This document shows positions 52,408 through 60,723 of a DNA stretch of 64,000 nucleotides, piece by piece. Every line of letters starts with the position of its first letter. The stretch's first letter is position 1. Under the pieces are notes generated by a model. The model worked only from the letters and a program-made list of their open reading frames with translations, was not told where the DNA came from and did not search any database. The stretch spans positions 496,001 through 560,000 of the forward strand of contig CP058667.1 in assembly GCA_020544305.1 (NCBI GenBank), in the 5' to 3' direction. Made by a program: the position numbers and the translations under genes. This DNA comes from Staphylococcus taiwanensis (GTDB lineage Bacteria > Bacillota > Bacilli > Staphylococcales > Staphylococcaceae).

Positions 52408-54009
52408 ATGAATATTTATAGTAAAGTGACGCTATCAGTCATTTTAGTCATAACAATTCTAGTATCATTTGTTTTCTATTATTTTAATAAAGAGGATCGA
52501 CCTGATAAAGATACGCTATTTGAAAATAAAATCGCCAAACATAAAGCATCAGGAAGTAATAAAAAATACGGCGTTGCTTCTAACAATGCGATTGCTACGC
52601 GAGTAGGTAATAAAATTATTGAAGATGGTGGTAATGCCACTGACGCAGCCATCGGTGTGTCGTATGCACTAGCGGTTACCGAACCACATTCATCAGGACT
52701 TGGTGGCGGTGGTGCTACGCTTACATATAATGGTAAAGATGGCGAAGAACCAAAAATGTATGAGTATAAAACATTGTCTTCATATAACTATAAAAAAGGC
52801 GATAAAATCGGTACACCTGGTTTCGTGCAAGGTATGCATGACTTACACGAACGTGAGGGTAAAATGGACGAAAAGAAAATCTTAAACTATGTAATTCCGT
52901 TAGCTGAAGATGGCTTCGAAGTGGATTCAGAGTTGGAACGTAGTTTGAAATTATATGGTTCAGATATTGATCGAGATTCACCATTCTTCAAAGGTAATAA
53001 AACTGTACGTGAAGGCGATGTCGTTAAACAACCTGCCTTAGCTAAAACAATAAAAGGTATTAGAGATAAAGGTACATCATTTTTCTATAAAGACATGGCT
53101 AAAAGCGTATCAAAACAAATTGATAATGAATTGACTGAAAAAGACTTGTCATCTTTTAAAACAGAAGAGAAGAAGCCGGTATCTACTAAGTATTTAAATA
53201 ACACAGTGTATTCAGCTTCAAATCCACTTGGTGGTTCACTGATGTTACAAGGTTTGAAAATTGACGAAAGTGAAGATGCAAGTAATCAACGCGCTGATTT
53301 CATTAATGGTATTGTTAAATCTCGTGACGTCATGTATCGCAACCGTGATATAGTTAATGGTCAAGAGGCAAGTAGTGATACGCATCTGTCTCAAGATTAT
53401 TTATTAGATAATTTAAATAACGTTAATAGTGGCGGGAATAACGGCGACAATAGTAGTAACTTTGATGCATCAATGGAGACGACAAGTACAACGCACTTTG
53501 TTGTCATTGATAAAGAGGGGAAACTAGCAAGTACGACGAATACGTTATCTAGTTTCTTTGGTTCAGGAAAATTTGTCAAAGAAGGCTTCTACATGAATAA
53601 CTCATTAACGAACTTCTCAAATGATCCTAACAGTCCAAACTACGGTGCGAAACATAAAGCACCACGTTCTTATACTGCACCATCAATTGTAGTAGGACCC
53701 GACTTCTATATGGGTATCGGTACACCGGGCGGAAATAAAATTCCAACGATACTAAATGAAGTCTTGATTGATTACTTAAGAAATGATGGTACATTACAAG
53801 AATCGATAGATAAACCTCGTTTCTACAATGATGGAGGTACAATCTATTATGAAAATGCCATGAGTGATGAGGATATTAATACATTCAAAAGTATGGGCTA
53901 TGGTGTGAAAGAGAAACGTAATGATGCGAACTTTGGTAGTGTTCAAGGCGCAATATATAATAAAAATGATAAAACAGTAGAAATCGGACACGATGTTGGT
54001 AATAGATAA
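52408..54009 (+). CDS. capD: CapD, capsule gamma-glutamyltranspeptidase
   Basis: 533 residues. A membrane/signal segment (VTLSVILVITILVSFVFYYF, about 7-26) is followed by the GGT fold: GGNATDAAIGVSYALAVTEPHSSGLGGGG, and the autoprocessing site at METTSTTHFVVID, where a Thr becomes the N-terminal nucleophile of the small subunit; GTPGGNKIPTILNEV follows. In Bacillus anthracis CapD links PGA to the wall, and staphylococcal CapD is thought to do the same. It is last in the operon. Confidence 0.93.
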   Translation: MNIYSKVTLSVILVITILVSFVFYYFNKEDRPDKDTLFENKIAKHKASGSNKKYGVASNNAIATRVGNKIIEDGGNATDAAIGVSYALAVTEPHSSGLGGGGATLTYNGKDGEEPKMYEYKTLSSYNYKKGDKIGTPGFVQGMHDLHEREGKMDEKKILNYVIPLAEDGFEVDSELERSLKLYGSDIDRDSPFFKGNKTVREGDVVKQPALAKTIKGIRDKGTSFFYKDMAKSVSKQIDNELTEKDLSSFKTEEKKPVSTKYLNNTVYSASNPLGGSLMLQGLKIDESEDASNQRADFINGIVKSRDVMYRNRDIVNGQEASSDTHLSQDYLLDNLNNVNSGGNNGDNSSNFDASMETTSTTHFVVIDKEGKLASTTNTLSSFFGSGKFVKEGFYMNNSLTNFSNDPNSPNYGAKHKAPRSYTAPSIVVGPDFYMGIGTPGGNKIPTILNEVLIDYLRNDGTLQESIDKPRFYNDGGTIYYENAMSDEDINTFKSMGYGVKEKRNDANFGSVQGAIYNKNDKTVEIGHDVGNR

Positions 54010-54033
54010 CCATAGTTGAATAGAATAATGAAG

Positions 54034-54076
54034 TAAGACTCAAGAGATAATAAAAAACTCTTGAGTCTTATTTTAT
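54034..54076 (+). terminator. Terminator of the cap operon
   Basis: TAAGACTCAAGAG (54034-54046) pairs with CTCTTGAGTCTTA (54058-54070), then TTTTAT. Confidence 0.93.
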
Positions 54077-54252
54077 AAATTTATAGCGATTAAACGCTTT
54101 TATAACTATTGAAATTATAGCTAGAATAGATATGATTAAGATAAAGCACTTTAAATTTAATTAGAATAATATATAAATCGAATAATGATTAAATTGCCTT
54201 TCTATATTAATAGATTTACTGATTAAGATACTTACATAAAGGTGGAATGGTC

Positions 54253-55740
54253 ATGGAAGCAGTTGTATTGGGAATAGATTTAGGTACTAGCGCAGTGAAA
54301 ATAATTGCTGTAAATCGTCAAGGAGATGTTATTGCATCTACAAGTGAACCACTAACATTAGTGCAACCACGTGCAGGATATAGCGAACAAAATCCGAAAG
54401 AATGGTTTGAAGCGGTTAAAACAGGTATTAAACGGATTAATCAATCATCGGAAATGTCTGATTATGTTGTAAAGGGCATATCGTTCTCAGGGCAAATGCA
54501 TGGTTTAGTTGCATTAGATCATCATAATGAACCCGTACGTCATGCCATATTATGGAATGATACACGTAACTTTGAGCAGTGTCAGCAAATTAAAGCTATC
54601 TATGGTGAACGCCTCAATGGTAATCCTATTCTTGAAGGATTTACATTACCTAAAATGTTATGGGTCCAGCAACATGAACCAGAGCTATGGAAGCGTGTGC
54701 GTGTATTTGTCTTGCCAAAAGACTATGTGCGTTATTGTTTAACTGGAAAGATTCACATGGAATATTCTGACGCAGCAAGTACGTTATTGTTGAGTCCTAA
54801 GACGCATGATTGGACACGTGATGTAGGTGAACGTTTAGGTATTGGTGACGTTTATCCCCCTTTAGTACGTTCAACTGCCTATGTTGGCGATGTGATGAAG
54901 GACTTAGCCGTAGAGCTAGGATTTACAGAAGATGTTAAAGTTTTTGCAGGTGGCGGAGATAATGCATGTGGTGCCATTGGTGCTGGTGTCATTAATGGCG
55001 ATGATACATTATGTAGTATCGGCACGTCAGGTGTCGTATTAACTGTTGAAAATGAAGGCAATACCGAATATACCAATAACATTCATTTCTTTGATCACAG
55101 TGTGCCACAAACATTTTATGCGATGGGCGTAACACTTGCAGCAGGTTATAGTCTCAACTGGTTAAAACAAACCTTCTTTGAAAATGAAAGCTTTGACGAC
55201 ATTGTGAAACACGCAAGTACCTCAACCATCGGTGCGAATCATCTCTTGTTTGCTCCGTATTTAGCTGGTGAACGAACACCACATGGTGATGCATTTATTC
55301 GAGGAAGTTTTATTGGTATTAGTGGTAGTCATCGAAGCGCTGATTTTGCTAGAGCAGTGCTTGAAGGCATTACATTCTCACTCTATGACTCTATTCAGCT
55401 TATGAGAGAAGCTGGAAAGCAAATCACCCACATTACTTCAATTGGCGGGGGCGCTAAAAGTGATTTTTGGCTACAAATGCAAGCAGATATCTTTAATGCC
55501 AAGATTCGTAAATTAAAACACGAAGAAGGACCAAGTATGGGCGCAGCGATGATTGCAGCATATGGACTTGAATGGTTTGATTCGTTTGATGACTGTGTGG
55601 CATCGTTTATAGATATCGCATGTACGTATGAACCCGATTCCAAAAAACATGAAACGTACGAAGCTTATTACAATATTTATCGACAAATTTATCAACAGAC
55701 ACATCAACTTACAGAAGATTTATTAAAAATTGAAGAATAA
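54253..55740 (+). CDS. xylB: Xylulokinase, FGGY family
   Basis: 495 residues. LGIDLGTSAVKIIAV (ATP-phosphate loop), SFSGQMHGLVALD (substrate Asp/His region), GGGDNACGAIGAG, APYLAGERTPH and IGGGAKSDFWLQMQADIF fit xylulokinase. It phosphorylates D-xylulose, or possibly another ketopentose. ATG 54253 is preferred: AAAGGTGG is 7 nt before it but only 1 nt from 54247. No xylose isomerase or transporter is near, so its source of substrate is unclear. Confidence 0.85.
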   Translation: MEAVVLGIDLGTSAVKIIAVNRQGDVIASTSEPLTLVQPRAGYSEQNPKEWFEAVKTGIKRINQSSEMSDYVVKGISFSGQMHGLVALDHHNEPVRHAILWNDTRNFEQCQQIKAIYGERLNGNPILEGFTLPKMLWVQQHEPELWKRVRVFVLPKDYVRYCLTGKIHMEYSDAASTLLLSPKTHDWTRDVGERLGIGDVYPPLVRSTAYVGDVMKDLAVELGFTEDVKVFAGGGDNACGAIGAGVINGDDTLCSIGTSGVVLTVENEGNTEYTNNIHFFDHSVPQTFYAMGVTLAAGYSLNWLKQTFFENESFDDIVKHASTSTIGANHLLFAPYLAGERTPHGDAFIRGSFIGISGSHRSADFARAVLEGITFSLYDSIQLMREAGKQITHITSIGGGAKSDFWLQMQADIFNAKIRKLKHEEGPSMGAAMIAAYGLEWFDSFDDCVASFIDIACTYEPDSKKHETYEAYYNIYRQIYQQTHQLTEDLLKIEE

Positions 55741-55749
55741 AGATATTAG

Positions 55750-55802
55750 GAGTAGTACAAAATTTATTTTAAGAGTAAAATAAATTTGTATTGCTCTTTT
55801 TG
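55750..55802 (+). terminator. Terminator of xylB
   Basis: AAATTTATTTTA (55760-55771) pairs with TAAAATAAATTT (55776-55787), with flanking partial pairing, then CTCTTTTT. Confidence 0.75.
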
Positions 55803-56051
55803 TATGACTTGAAATATTTTGAAATAAAAATAAAATTGAACATGCATTAATGACAAGGACTATGAGACGGTATTGAAGGAATGATGTATATATTGCGATA
55901 AATATGCAATATAACTGAAAATATCAAATATTGTGAATGTCTTTGGGAAGGTTTACAAGGCTTAATAGCAGAGTGTAATATGTTAAGAATAAATTAGTAA
56001 TTTACAATTAATTGAAAAAGGAAAAAAATTAAGACTCAAAAAGTATCAAAA

Positions 56052-56067
56052 TGTGATTTTTTTCACA
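56052..56067. promoter_or_regulatory. CRP/ArcR- or Rex-type operator
   Basis: TGTGA-N6-TCACA, perfect inverted repeat. The same spacing is used by CRP-family (ArcR) and Rex sites (TTGTGA-N6-TCACAA), so the binding protein is ambiguous. Confidence 0.6.
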
Positions 56068-56097
56068 AATTTAACTTATTTATCACTTAATGTGTCT

Positions 56098-56111
56098 TGA
56101 AATCGTTTTCT
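56098..56111 (+). promoter_or_regulatory. cre (CcpA) site
   Basis: TGAAATCGTTTTCT fits the cre consensus except one purine position. It is 54 bp before pfoR. Confidence 0.55.
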
Positions 56112-56164
56112 CAAGGGTGTACCATGTCTATGGTTAGTAAATAAATAGAAAGAGGTTTTGGGGA

Positions 56165-57211
56165 ATGAACATTATCTTAGGAGTGGGTACACTCGTATTA
56201 GTGCTTATCGTTATGACGTTATTCTTAAACTTTGCGCCATACGGTAAACAAGGACTACAAGCATTATCAGGGGCTGCTTGTGCAACATTCTTGCCACAAG
56301 CTTTCCTAAGTTACGCTATTGGTGGCGTATTCCATATTCACTTTTTTCAAACAATTGGTGATTTAGTTGGAAGTTTGGCAGGGGTTGCAGTTGGTATATT
56401 AACATGTTTAAATCTTGGCGTTTCACCTGTCTTTGCTGTTATTGTTGGTTTAGTATTACATGATTTTAAATTACTACCAGCTTTCATTGCAGCTTATTTA
56501 GTTGCTTTCGGAATCAAATTTATTGAGAAAAAAGTTCCAGAAGGTTTAGACTTAATTGTTGTTATCTTATTAGCACCAGCTATTGCATTTGGTTTAGCAA
56601 CGGTTATTAGCCCAGGAGTTATGGCCGTATTACATCAAATTGGTGGTGCGATTACTTCTGTAGGAGATAGTCATCCATATGCGTTAGCAATCATCTTAGG
56701 ATTAGTTATTCCAGTAACGGGTATGACACCATTAAGTTCAATGGTATTAACAAGCTTACTTGGATTAACAGGAATTCCAATGGCTATCGGTGCTTTAACA
56801 TGTACAGGTTCTTCATTTGTTAACGCTGTATTATTCAGCCGATTAAATATTGGCGGAAGTAAATCTAAAGCATTCGCAGTATTTATTGAACCATTAACTC
56901 AAATTGATTTAATCGCAAAATATCCATTACAACTTTATGGTACGAATGCAATTGTTGGAATGGTAAATGCATGTATTGTAACATTTAGTGGATTAGTCAT
57001 TGGCGTTAAAGGTATGGCTACACCAATCGCTGGTGCTATCGTATTATTCGGATTCAATAATCCAACTAAATCTGTCATCACTATTATTGCAGTTGCAATC
57101 ACAAGCATTATATTAGCATTTATCTTCAGCACATTAATTAAAAAATTCAACTTAATGGATATGAGTTTTAAAATGCCTGGTAAACAGAAACAACCTAAGG
57201 AGAGTGTTTAA
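56165..57211 (+). CDS. PfoR-type EIIC-like membrane protein of the serine operon
   Basis: 348 residues, about ten membrane segments, PTS_EIIC_2/PfoR family (NFAPYGKQGLQALSGAACATFLPQAF, NNPTKSVITI). It has no IIA/IIB domain. Its stop is 2 bp before sdaAB, and the three genes form one unit, so a role in L-serine uptake or in sensing is a fair inference; the 'regulator' name is historical. GAGGTTTTGGGG precedes the ATG. It is a distant relative of the protein at 3396-4454. Confidence 0.8.
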   Translation: MNIILGVGTLVLVLIVMTLFLNFAPYGKQGLQALSGAACATFLPQAFLSYAIGGVFHIHFFQTIGDLVGSLAGVAVGILTCLNLGVSPVFAVIVGLVLHDFKLLPAFIAAYLVAFGIKFIEKKVPEGLDLIVVILLAPAIAFGLATVISPGVMAVLHQIGGAITSVGDSHPYALAIILGLVIPVTGMTPLSSMVLTSLLGLTGIPMAIGALTCTGSSFVNAVLFSRLNIGGSKSKAFAVFIEPLTQIDLIAKYPLQLYGTNAIVGMVNACIVTFSGLVIGVKGMATPIAGAIVLFGFNNPTKSVITIIAVAITSIILAFIFSTLIKKFNLMDMSFKMPGKQKQPKESV

Positions 57212-57213
57212 GT

Positions 57214-57900
57214 ATGGCTACTAAAAAAAGCTACGATTATCAAAGTGCATTTGATATCATCGGCCCTGTAATGATGGGACCTTCAAGTTCTCATACAGCG
57301 GGTGCTGTTAAAATAGGAAATGCTGCTTATACAGTATTAGGCGGCATGCAACCTGAAAAATTAACGATTCATTATTACGAATCCTTTGCAAAAACACACC
57401 AAGGTCATGGCACAGACTTAGCAATTATTGGTGGTTCAATGGGTTATAGTACATTTGACAGCCGTATTAAAGAATCAACATCAATTGCTAAAGAACAAAA
57501 TATTGACGTAGATATTATTGAAGAAGACGGACCAAGTATTGGCGAACATCCTAACTGTGCATACTTAGTAGCTGAAGCGCAAGGTCGTCACATTGAAGTC
57601 ATCGGTAACTCTATCGGTGGCGGAACAATTAAATTACGTAGAATTAATGTTGAAGGACTAGAAGTCAACTTTAATCATGGTTTACCACTTTTAGAAATGG
57701 ACGGTAAAATTAGCAAATCAGAAGTAAACCATTTCTTAAATGATGTTACTGAACTTGGAGCAAAATTTGACGAAGAAATGATTGATACGGGCAATGATCA
57801 TAGCTTAGTTGTCATTCCACTATCAAAAGCATTGCCAGAAGCAACATTAAATCAAATTAAAGAAAAATATAGTCATTTAAATATATCCTATATTAAATAG
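57214..57900 (+). CDS. sdaAB: L-serine dehydratase, beta subunit
   Basis: 228 residues. DIIGPVMMGPSSSHTAGAVKIG and FAKTHQGHGTDLAI mark the beta subunit of the Fe-S (type 2) L-serine deaminase, with a C-terminal ACT-like regulatory half. With SdaAA it converts L-serine to pyruvate and ammonia. GGAGAG precedes the ATG; sdaAA follows after 13 bp. Confidence 0.94.
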   Translation: MATKKSYDYQSAFDIIGPVMMGPSSSHTAGAVKIGNAAYTVLGGMQPEKLTIHYYESFAKTHQGHGTDLAIIGGSMGYSTFDSRIKESTSIAKEQNIDVDIIEEDGPSIGEHPNCAYLVAEAQGRHIEVIGNSIGGGTIKLRRINVEGLEVNFNHGLPLLEMDGKISKSEVNHFLNDVTELGAKFDEEMIDTGNDHSLVVIPLSKALPEATLNQIKEKYSHLNISYIK

Positions 57901-57913
57901 AGGGGGATTAAAG

Positions 57914-58810
57914 ATGTTTGATTCAATTAGAGAAACGATAGACTACGCAGTTGAAAACAAAATGTCTTTTGCAGATATTATGATTCAAGAAGAGATGGAC
58001 CTTTCAGGTCAATCTCGCGAAGAAGTTAGAGATACAATGAAACAAAACCTAGACGTTATGCGTGATGCTGTAATTAAAGGAACTACGGGCGACGGTGTTG
58101 AAAGTGTAACAGGTTATACTGGTCATGATGCGGCAAAAATTCGTGACTACAATGAAAACAATCATGCACTATCTGGTCATGAAATGATGGAAGCAGTCAA
58201 AGGCGCTGTAGCTACTAATGAAGTTAACGCAGCAATGGGTATCATTTGTGCGACTCCAACAGCAGGGTCCTCCGGTACCATTCCGGGCGTATTATTCAAA
58301 TTAGAAAAAACACATGGCTTAACTGAAGATCAAATGGTTGATTTCTTATTCGTATCATCATTATTTGGTCGTGTCGTAGCAAACAACGCAAGTGTTGCAG
58401 GTGCTACTGGTGGTTGCCAAGCAGAAGTTGGTTCAGCTTCAGCAATGGCAGCAGCGGCAGCAGTAGCAATTTCTGGTGGATCACCAGAAGCATCAGGACA
58501 TGCAATGGCTTTAGCTATTAGTAACTTATTAGGTTTAGTATGTGACCCAGTTGCTGGTTTAGTTGAAATCCCATGTGTGATGCGTAACGCGATTGGTTCA
58601 GGTAATGCTTTAATCTCTGCTGACCTAGCCTTAGCAGGCGTTGAAAGCAGAATTCCAGTAGATGAAGTTATCGAAGCTATGGATAAAGTAGGCCGTGGCT
58701 TACCAGCAGAACTAAGAGAAACAGGTCTTGGTGGTTTAGCTGGAACACCTACTGGAGAAGCTATCAAGAAAAAAATCTTCGAAGCATCTGAAAATCCAGT
58801 TAAGAGCTAA
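57914..58810 (+). CDS. sdaAA: L-serine dehydratase, alpha subunit (4Fe-4S)
   Basis: 298 residues. Candidate cluster cysteines lie in IICATPTAGSSG, GATGGCQAEVGSASAMAA and VCDPVAGLVEIPCVMRN. The labile cluster acts as Lewis acid in serine deamination. AGGGGG precedes the ATG. It is last in the operon, with a terminator 22 bp after the stop. Supply of pyruvate from serine fits the Rex/CRP and cre sites upstream. Confidence 0.95.
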   Translation: MFDSIRETIDYAVENKMSFADIMIQEEMDLSGQSREEVRDTMKQNLDVMRDAVIKGTTGDGVESVTGYTGHDAAKIRDYNENNHALSGHEMMEAVKGAVATNEVNAAMGIICATPTAGSSGTIPGVLFKLEKTHGLTEDQMVDFLFVSSLFGRVVANNASVAGATGGCQAEVGSASAMAAAAAVAISGGSPEASGHAMALAISNLLGLVCDPVAGLVEIPCVMRNAIGSGNALISADLALAGVESRIPVDEVIEAMDKVGRGLPAELRETGLGGLAGTPTGEAIKKKIFEASENPVKS

Positions 58811-58831
58811 GATGAACATAAGCTAAATTCA

Positions 58832-58872
58832 AACGTTCTTGAGTGTTATTTAACATTCAAGAGCGTTTTTTT
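58832..58872 (+). terminator. Terminator of the sda operon
   Basis: AACGTTCTTGAGTGTTA (58832-58848) pairs with TAACATTCAAGAGCGTT (58851-58867), then TTTTT. Confidence 0.93.
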
Positions 58873-58883
58873 GTTTCTAAAAA

Positions 58884-58915
58884 TGAAAGCGCTTTAATTA
58901 AAATTACTGAAAATT
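58884..58915 (+). promoter_or_regulatory. cre-like and CodY-like sites, adjacent
   Basis: TGAAAGCGCTTTAA (58884-58897) is one base off a cre site, and AAATTACTGAAAATT (58901-58915) matches the CodY consensus at 13 of 15. Both lie about 60-90 bp before the small membrane protein. Confidence 0.4.
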
Positions 58916-58976
58916 TAAAAAAGTTGTTGCAAAATTTCACTCTTGTGTATAAAATAGCTCAAAAGGGGATGATGAT

Positions 58977-59237
58977 ATGCTTAGATTATGTATCATCTTT
59001 TTAGTATTCGTGACTAACACAACTATTACACATTTATGGACAGTTGAGGGAACATGGGAGAACCTTTTATTGCAATCAATGTCATTAAGTATGATTATTG
59101 TATTCCTGTTTTATTATGTGAGTTTTGTAATTGCGGAGAAAAAGAGGAAACAAATAGAAATGTTACTTAAAAAAGAATTCTTTCACGAGAAGGAAGACCT
59201 TTTTGAAAAGGACGATAAAAGAAAAGTAAGTGAGTAA
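58977..59237 (+). CDS. Small two-segment membrane protein, unknown
   Basis: 86 residues, two hydrophobic segments (LRLCIIFLVFVTNTTI and MSLSMIIVFLFYYVSFVI) and a charged C-terminal tail (KKRKQIEMLLKKEFFHEKED). AAGGGGA precedes the ATG. The last codons form the left arm of a terminator (59225-59258), an economical arrangement that supports a real gene. No family recognised. Confidence 0.65.
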   Translation: MLRLCIIFLVFVTNTTITHLWTVEGTWENLLLQSMSLSMIIVFLFYYVSFVIAEKKRKQIEMLLKKEFFHEKEDLFEKDDKRKVSE

Positions 59238-59258
59238 AAGGGGCTCACTTACTTTTTT
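59225..59258 (+). terminator. Terminator overlapping the 3' coding end
   Basis: AGTAAGTGAG (59225-59234) pairs with CTCACTTACT (59244-59253), then six T in all. It overlaps the end of the preceding gene and the stop of the convergent GNAT gene. Confidence 0.88.
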
Positions 59259-59751
59259 ATTTAGCATGTAAATCATATTGATAGAATGCTAAATCTAACC
59301 AACGTTCAAATTTGTAACCAACATTTTTAACAGTACCAGCATGTGTGAAGCCAAATTTCTCATGTAATCGAATACTACTGTCATTGGAAGCATCGATACC
59401 AGCTACAATGGTACGATAATTACGTTTTTTAGCGTCTGTGATTAAATGACTTAACAATTTAGAAGCAATACCTTGGCCTCTATAATGCTTATCAACATAA
59501 ATAGAATGTTCAATGGAATATAAATAAGCAGGCCAATTTCTAAATTGACCGTAAGTAGCAAAGCCAACTGTTTTTCCATTTAATTCGTAAACAAATATTG
59601 GTTCATTCGCAAGGACTTTCGCTTCAAACCAACTTTCACGTTCATTAAGATTTTGTTCGTCGTATGTGTAGACTGCTGTGGTATTAAGAATTGCATCATT
59701 GTAAATTTCTAGTATCTCTGGCAAATCTTTGCGTTCTGCATTTCTAATCAA
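59257..59751 (-). CDS. GNAT N-acetyltransferase (phosphinothricin-acetyltransferase-like)
   Basis: 164 residues. DLPEILEIYNDAILNTTAVY at the start and HYRGQGIASKLLSHLI (acetyl-CoA loop, about 91-106) followed by NDSSIRLHEKFGFTHAGT fit the Pat/YwnH branch of GNAT enzymes. Members acetylate phosphinothricin, methionine sulfoximine/sulfone or related amino acids. Start MIRNAERKDL at 59751; the ribosome site is weak. Substrate here unknown. Confidence 0.85.
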   Translation of the reverse strand: MIRNAERKDLPEILEIYNDAILNTTAVYTYDEQNLNERESWFEAKVLANEPIFVYELNGKTVGFATYGQFRNWPAYLYSIEHSIYVDKHYRGQGIASKLLSHLITDAKKRNYRTIVAGIDASNDSSIRLHEKFGFTHAGTVKNVGYKFERWLDLAFYQYDLHAK

Positions 59752-59922
59752 GTTGACACCTACTTTTCAAAGTTTCTTTTATATTACATCTTAGAAAATG
59801 CTTAATGCAACTATATGTTATTAAATATGACACAATTTATAAAAGAGAATTAAATTAAAACTTCTAAATAAAAATGGTATACTATGTGCAAAGTAAGACA
59901 CTTAAAAGGAGTACTTAAATAA

Positions 59923-60534
59923 ATGAAAAATTGGACAAATCGATTGATGACCATCATTGGCGTGGTTCTTATCTTAGTAGCAGTGTATTTATTTGCTAAA
60001 CCACATATCGATAATTATCTACATCAAAAGGATAACGATAATAAAATAGAACAATATGATAAAAAAGATGAAAGTCAGCAATCAAGTAATAATAAAACAC
60101 CAACTATCCCGAAAGACAAAACTAAAATGGCAGGGTATATCAGTGTACCTGATGCAGAAATTAAAGAACCAGTATACCCAGGACCCGCGACACCAGACCA
60201 ATTAAATCGTGGCGTCAGTTTCGCAGAAAAAGATGAATCATTAAGTGATCAAAATATTTCCATCGCAGGACATACTTTTACAGATAGACCACACTATCAA
60301 TTCACAAACTTAAAAGCTGCCAAAAAAGGAAGTATGGTCTACTTCAAAGTAGGTAAAGAAACGCGTAAATATAAAATGACGAGTATTCGTGATGTTAACC
60401 CAGATGACGTTAAAGTCCTTGATGAACATAAAGGTGAAAAAAATCAATTAACCCTCATCACTTGTGACAATTATAATGAGAAAACAGGCGTTTGGGAAAA
60501 ACGTAAAATCTTCGTAGCTAAACAAGTTAATTAA
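59923..60534 (+). CDS. srtA: Sortase A
   Basis: 203 residues. An N-terminal membrane anchor (LMTIIGVVLILVAVYLFA, about 8-25), a polar linker and the sortase beta-barrel with catalytic His in SIAGHTFTD (about 117), Cys in LTLITCDNYN (about 181) and Arg in WEKRKIFVA (about 194). It cleaves LPXTG proteins and joins them to the pentaglycine bridge. AAAGGAGT precedes the ATG. The next gene encodes a YSIRK-type surface protein likely to be its substrate. Confidence 0.96.
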   Translation: MKNWTNRLMTIIGVVLILVAVYLFAKPHIDNYLHQKDNDNKIEQYDKKDESQQSSNNKTPTIPKDKTKMAGYISVPDAEIKEPVYPGPATPDQLNRGVSFAEKDESLSDQNISIAGHTFTDRPHYQFTNLKAAKKGSMVYFKVGKETRKYKMTSIRDVNPDDVKVLDEHKGEKNQLTLITCDNYNEKTGVWEKRKIFVAKQVN

Positions 60535-60541
60535 TCTAATT

Positions 60542-60590
60542 AAACATTTCGATTTAGGGAAGTAGAATTTCTAATCGAAATGTTTTTTTT
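60542..60590 (+). terminator. Terminator of srtA
   Basis: AAACATTTCGATT (60542-60554) pairs with AATCGAAATGTTT (60573-60585), then T run. Confidence 0.92.
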
Positions 60591-60723
60591 AATAGTTGGA
60601 ATATGTGTCATTAATATAATTTTGTTATAAGTTAATATAAATATTTAGTTGTTAAAAATATAATATGGTGATATTCTTAAATGGTGTCTAATATCTAGTT
60701 AAAACATCAAGGAAGTGACAACT

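Larger units (their letters stand above)
55803..56164 (+). other. Regulatory region of pfoR-sdaAB-sdaAA
   Basis: About 360 bp without a gene. It holds a Rex/CRP-type palindrome (56052-56067) and a cre site (56098-56111). Confidence 0.5.

Noticed and set aside
58330..58767. 145-codon minus-strand ORF inside sdaAA
   Set aside because: Ala/Pro/Ser-rich shadow of an intact, well-recognised enzyme.
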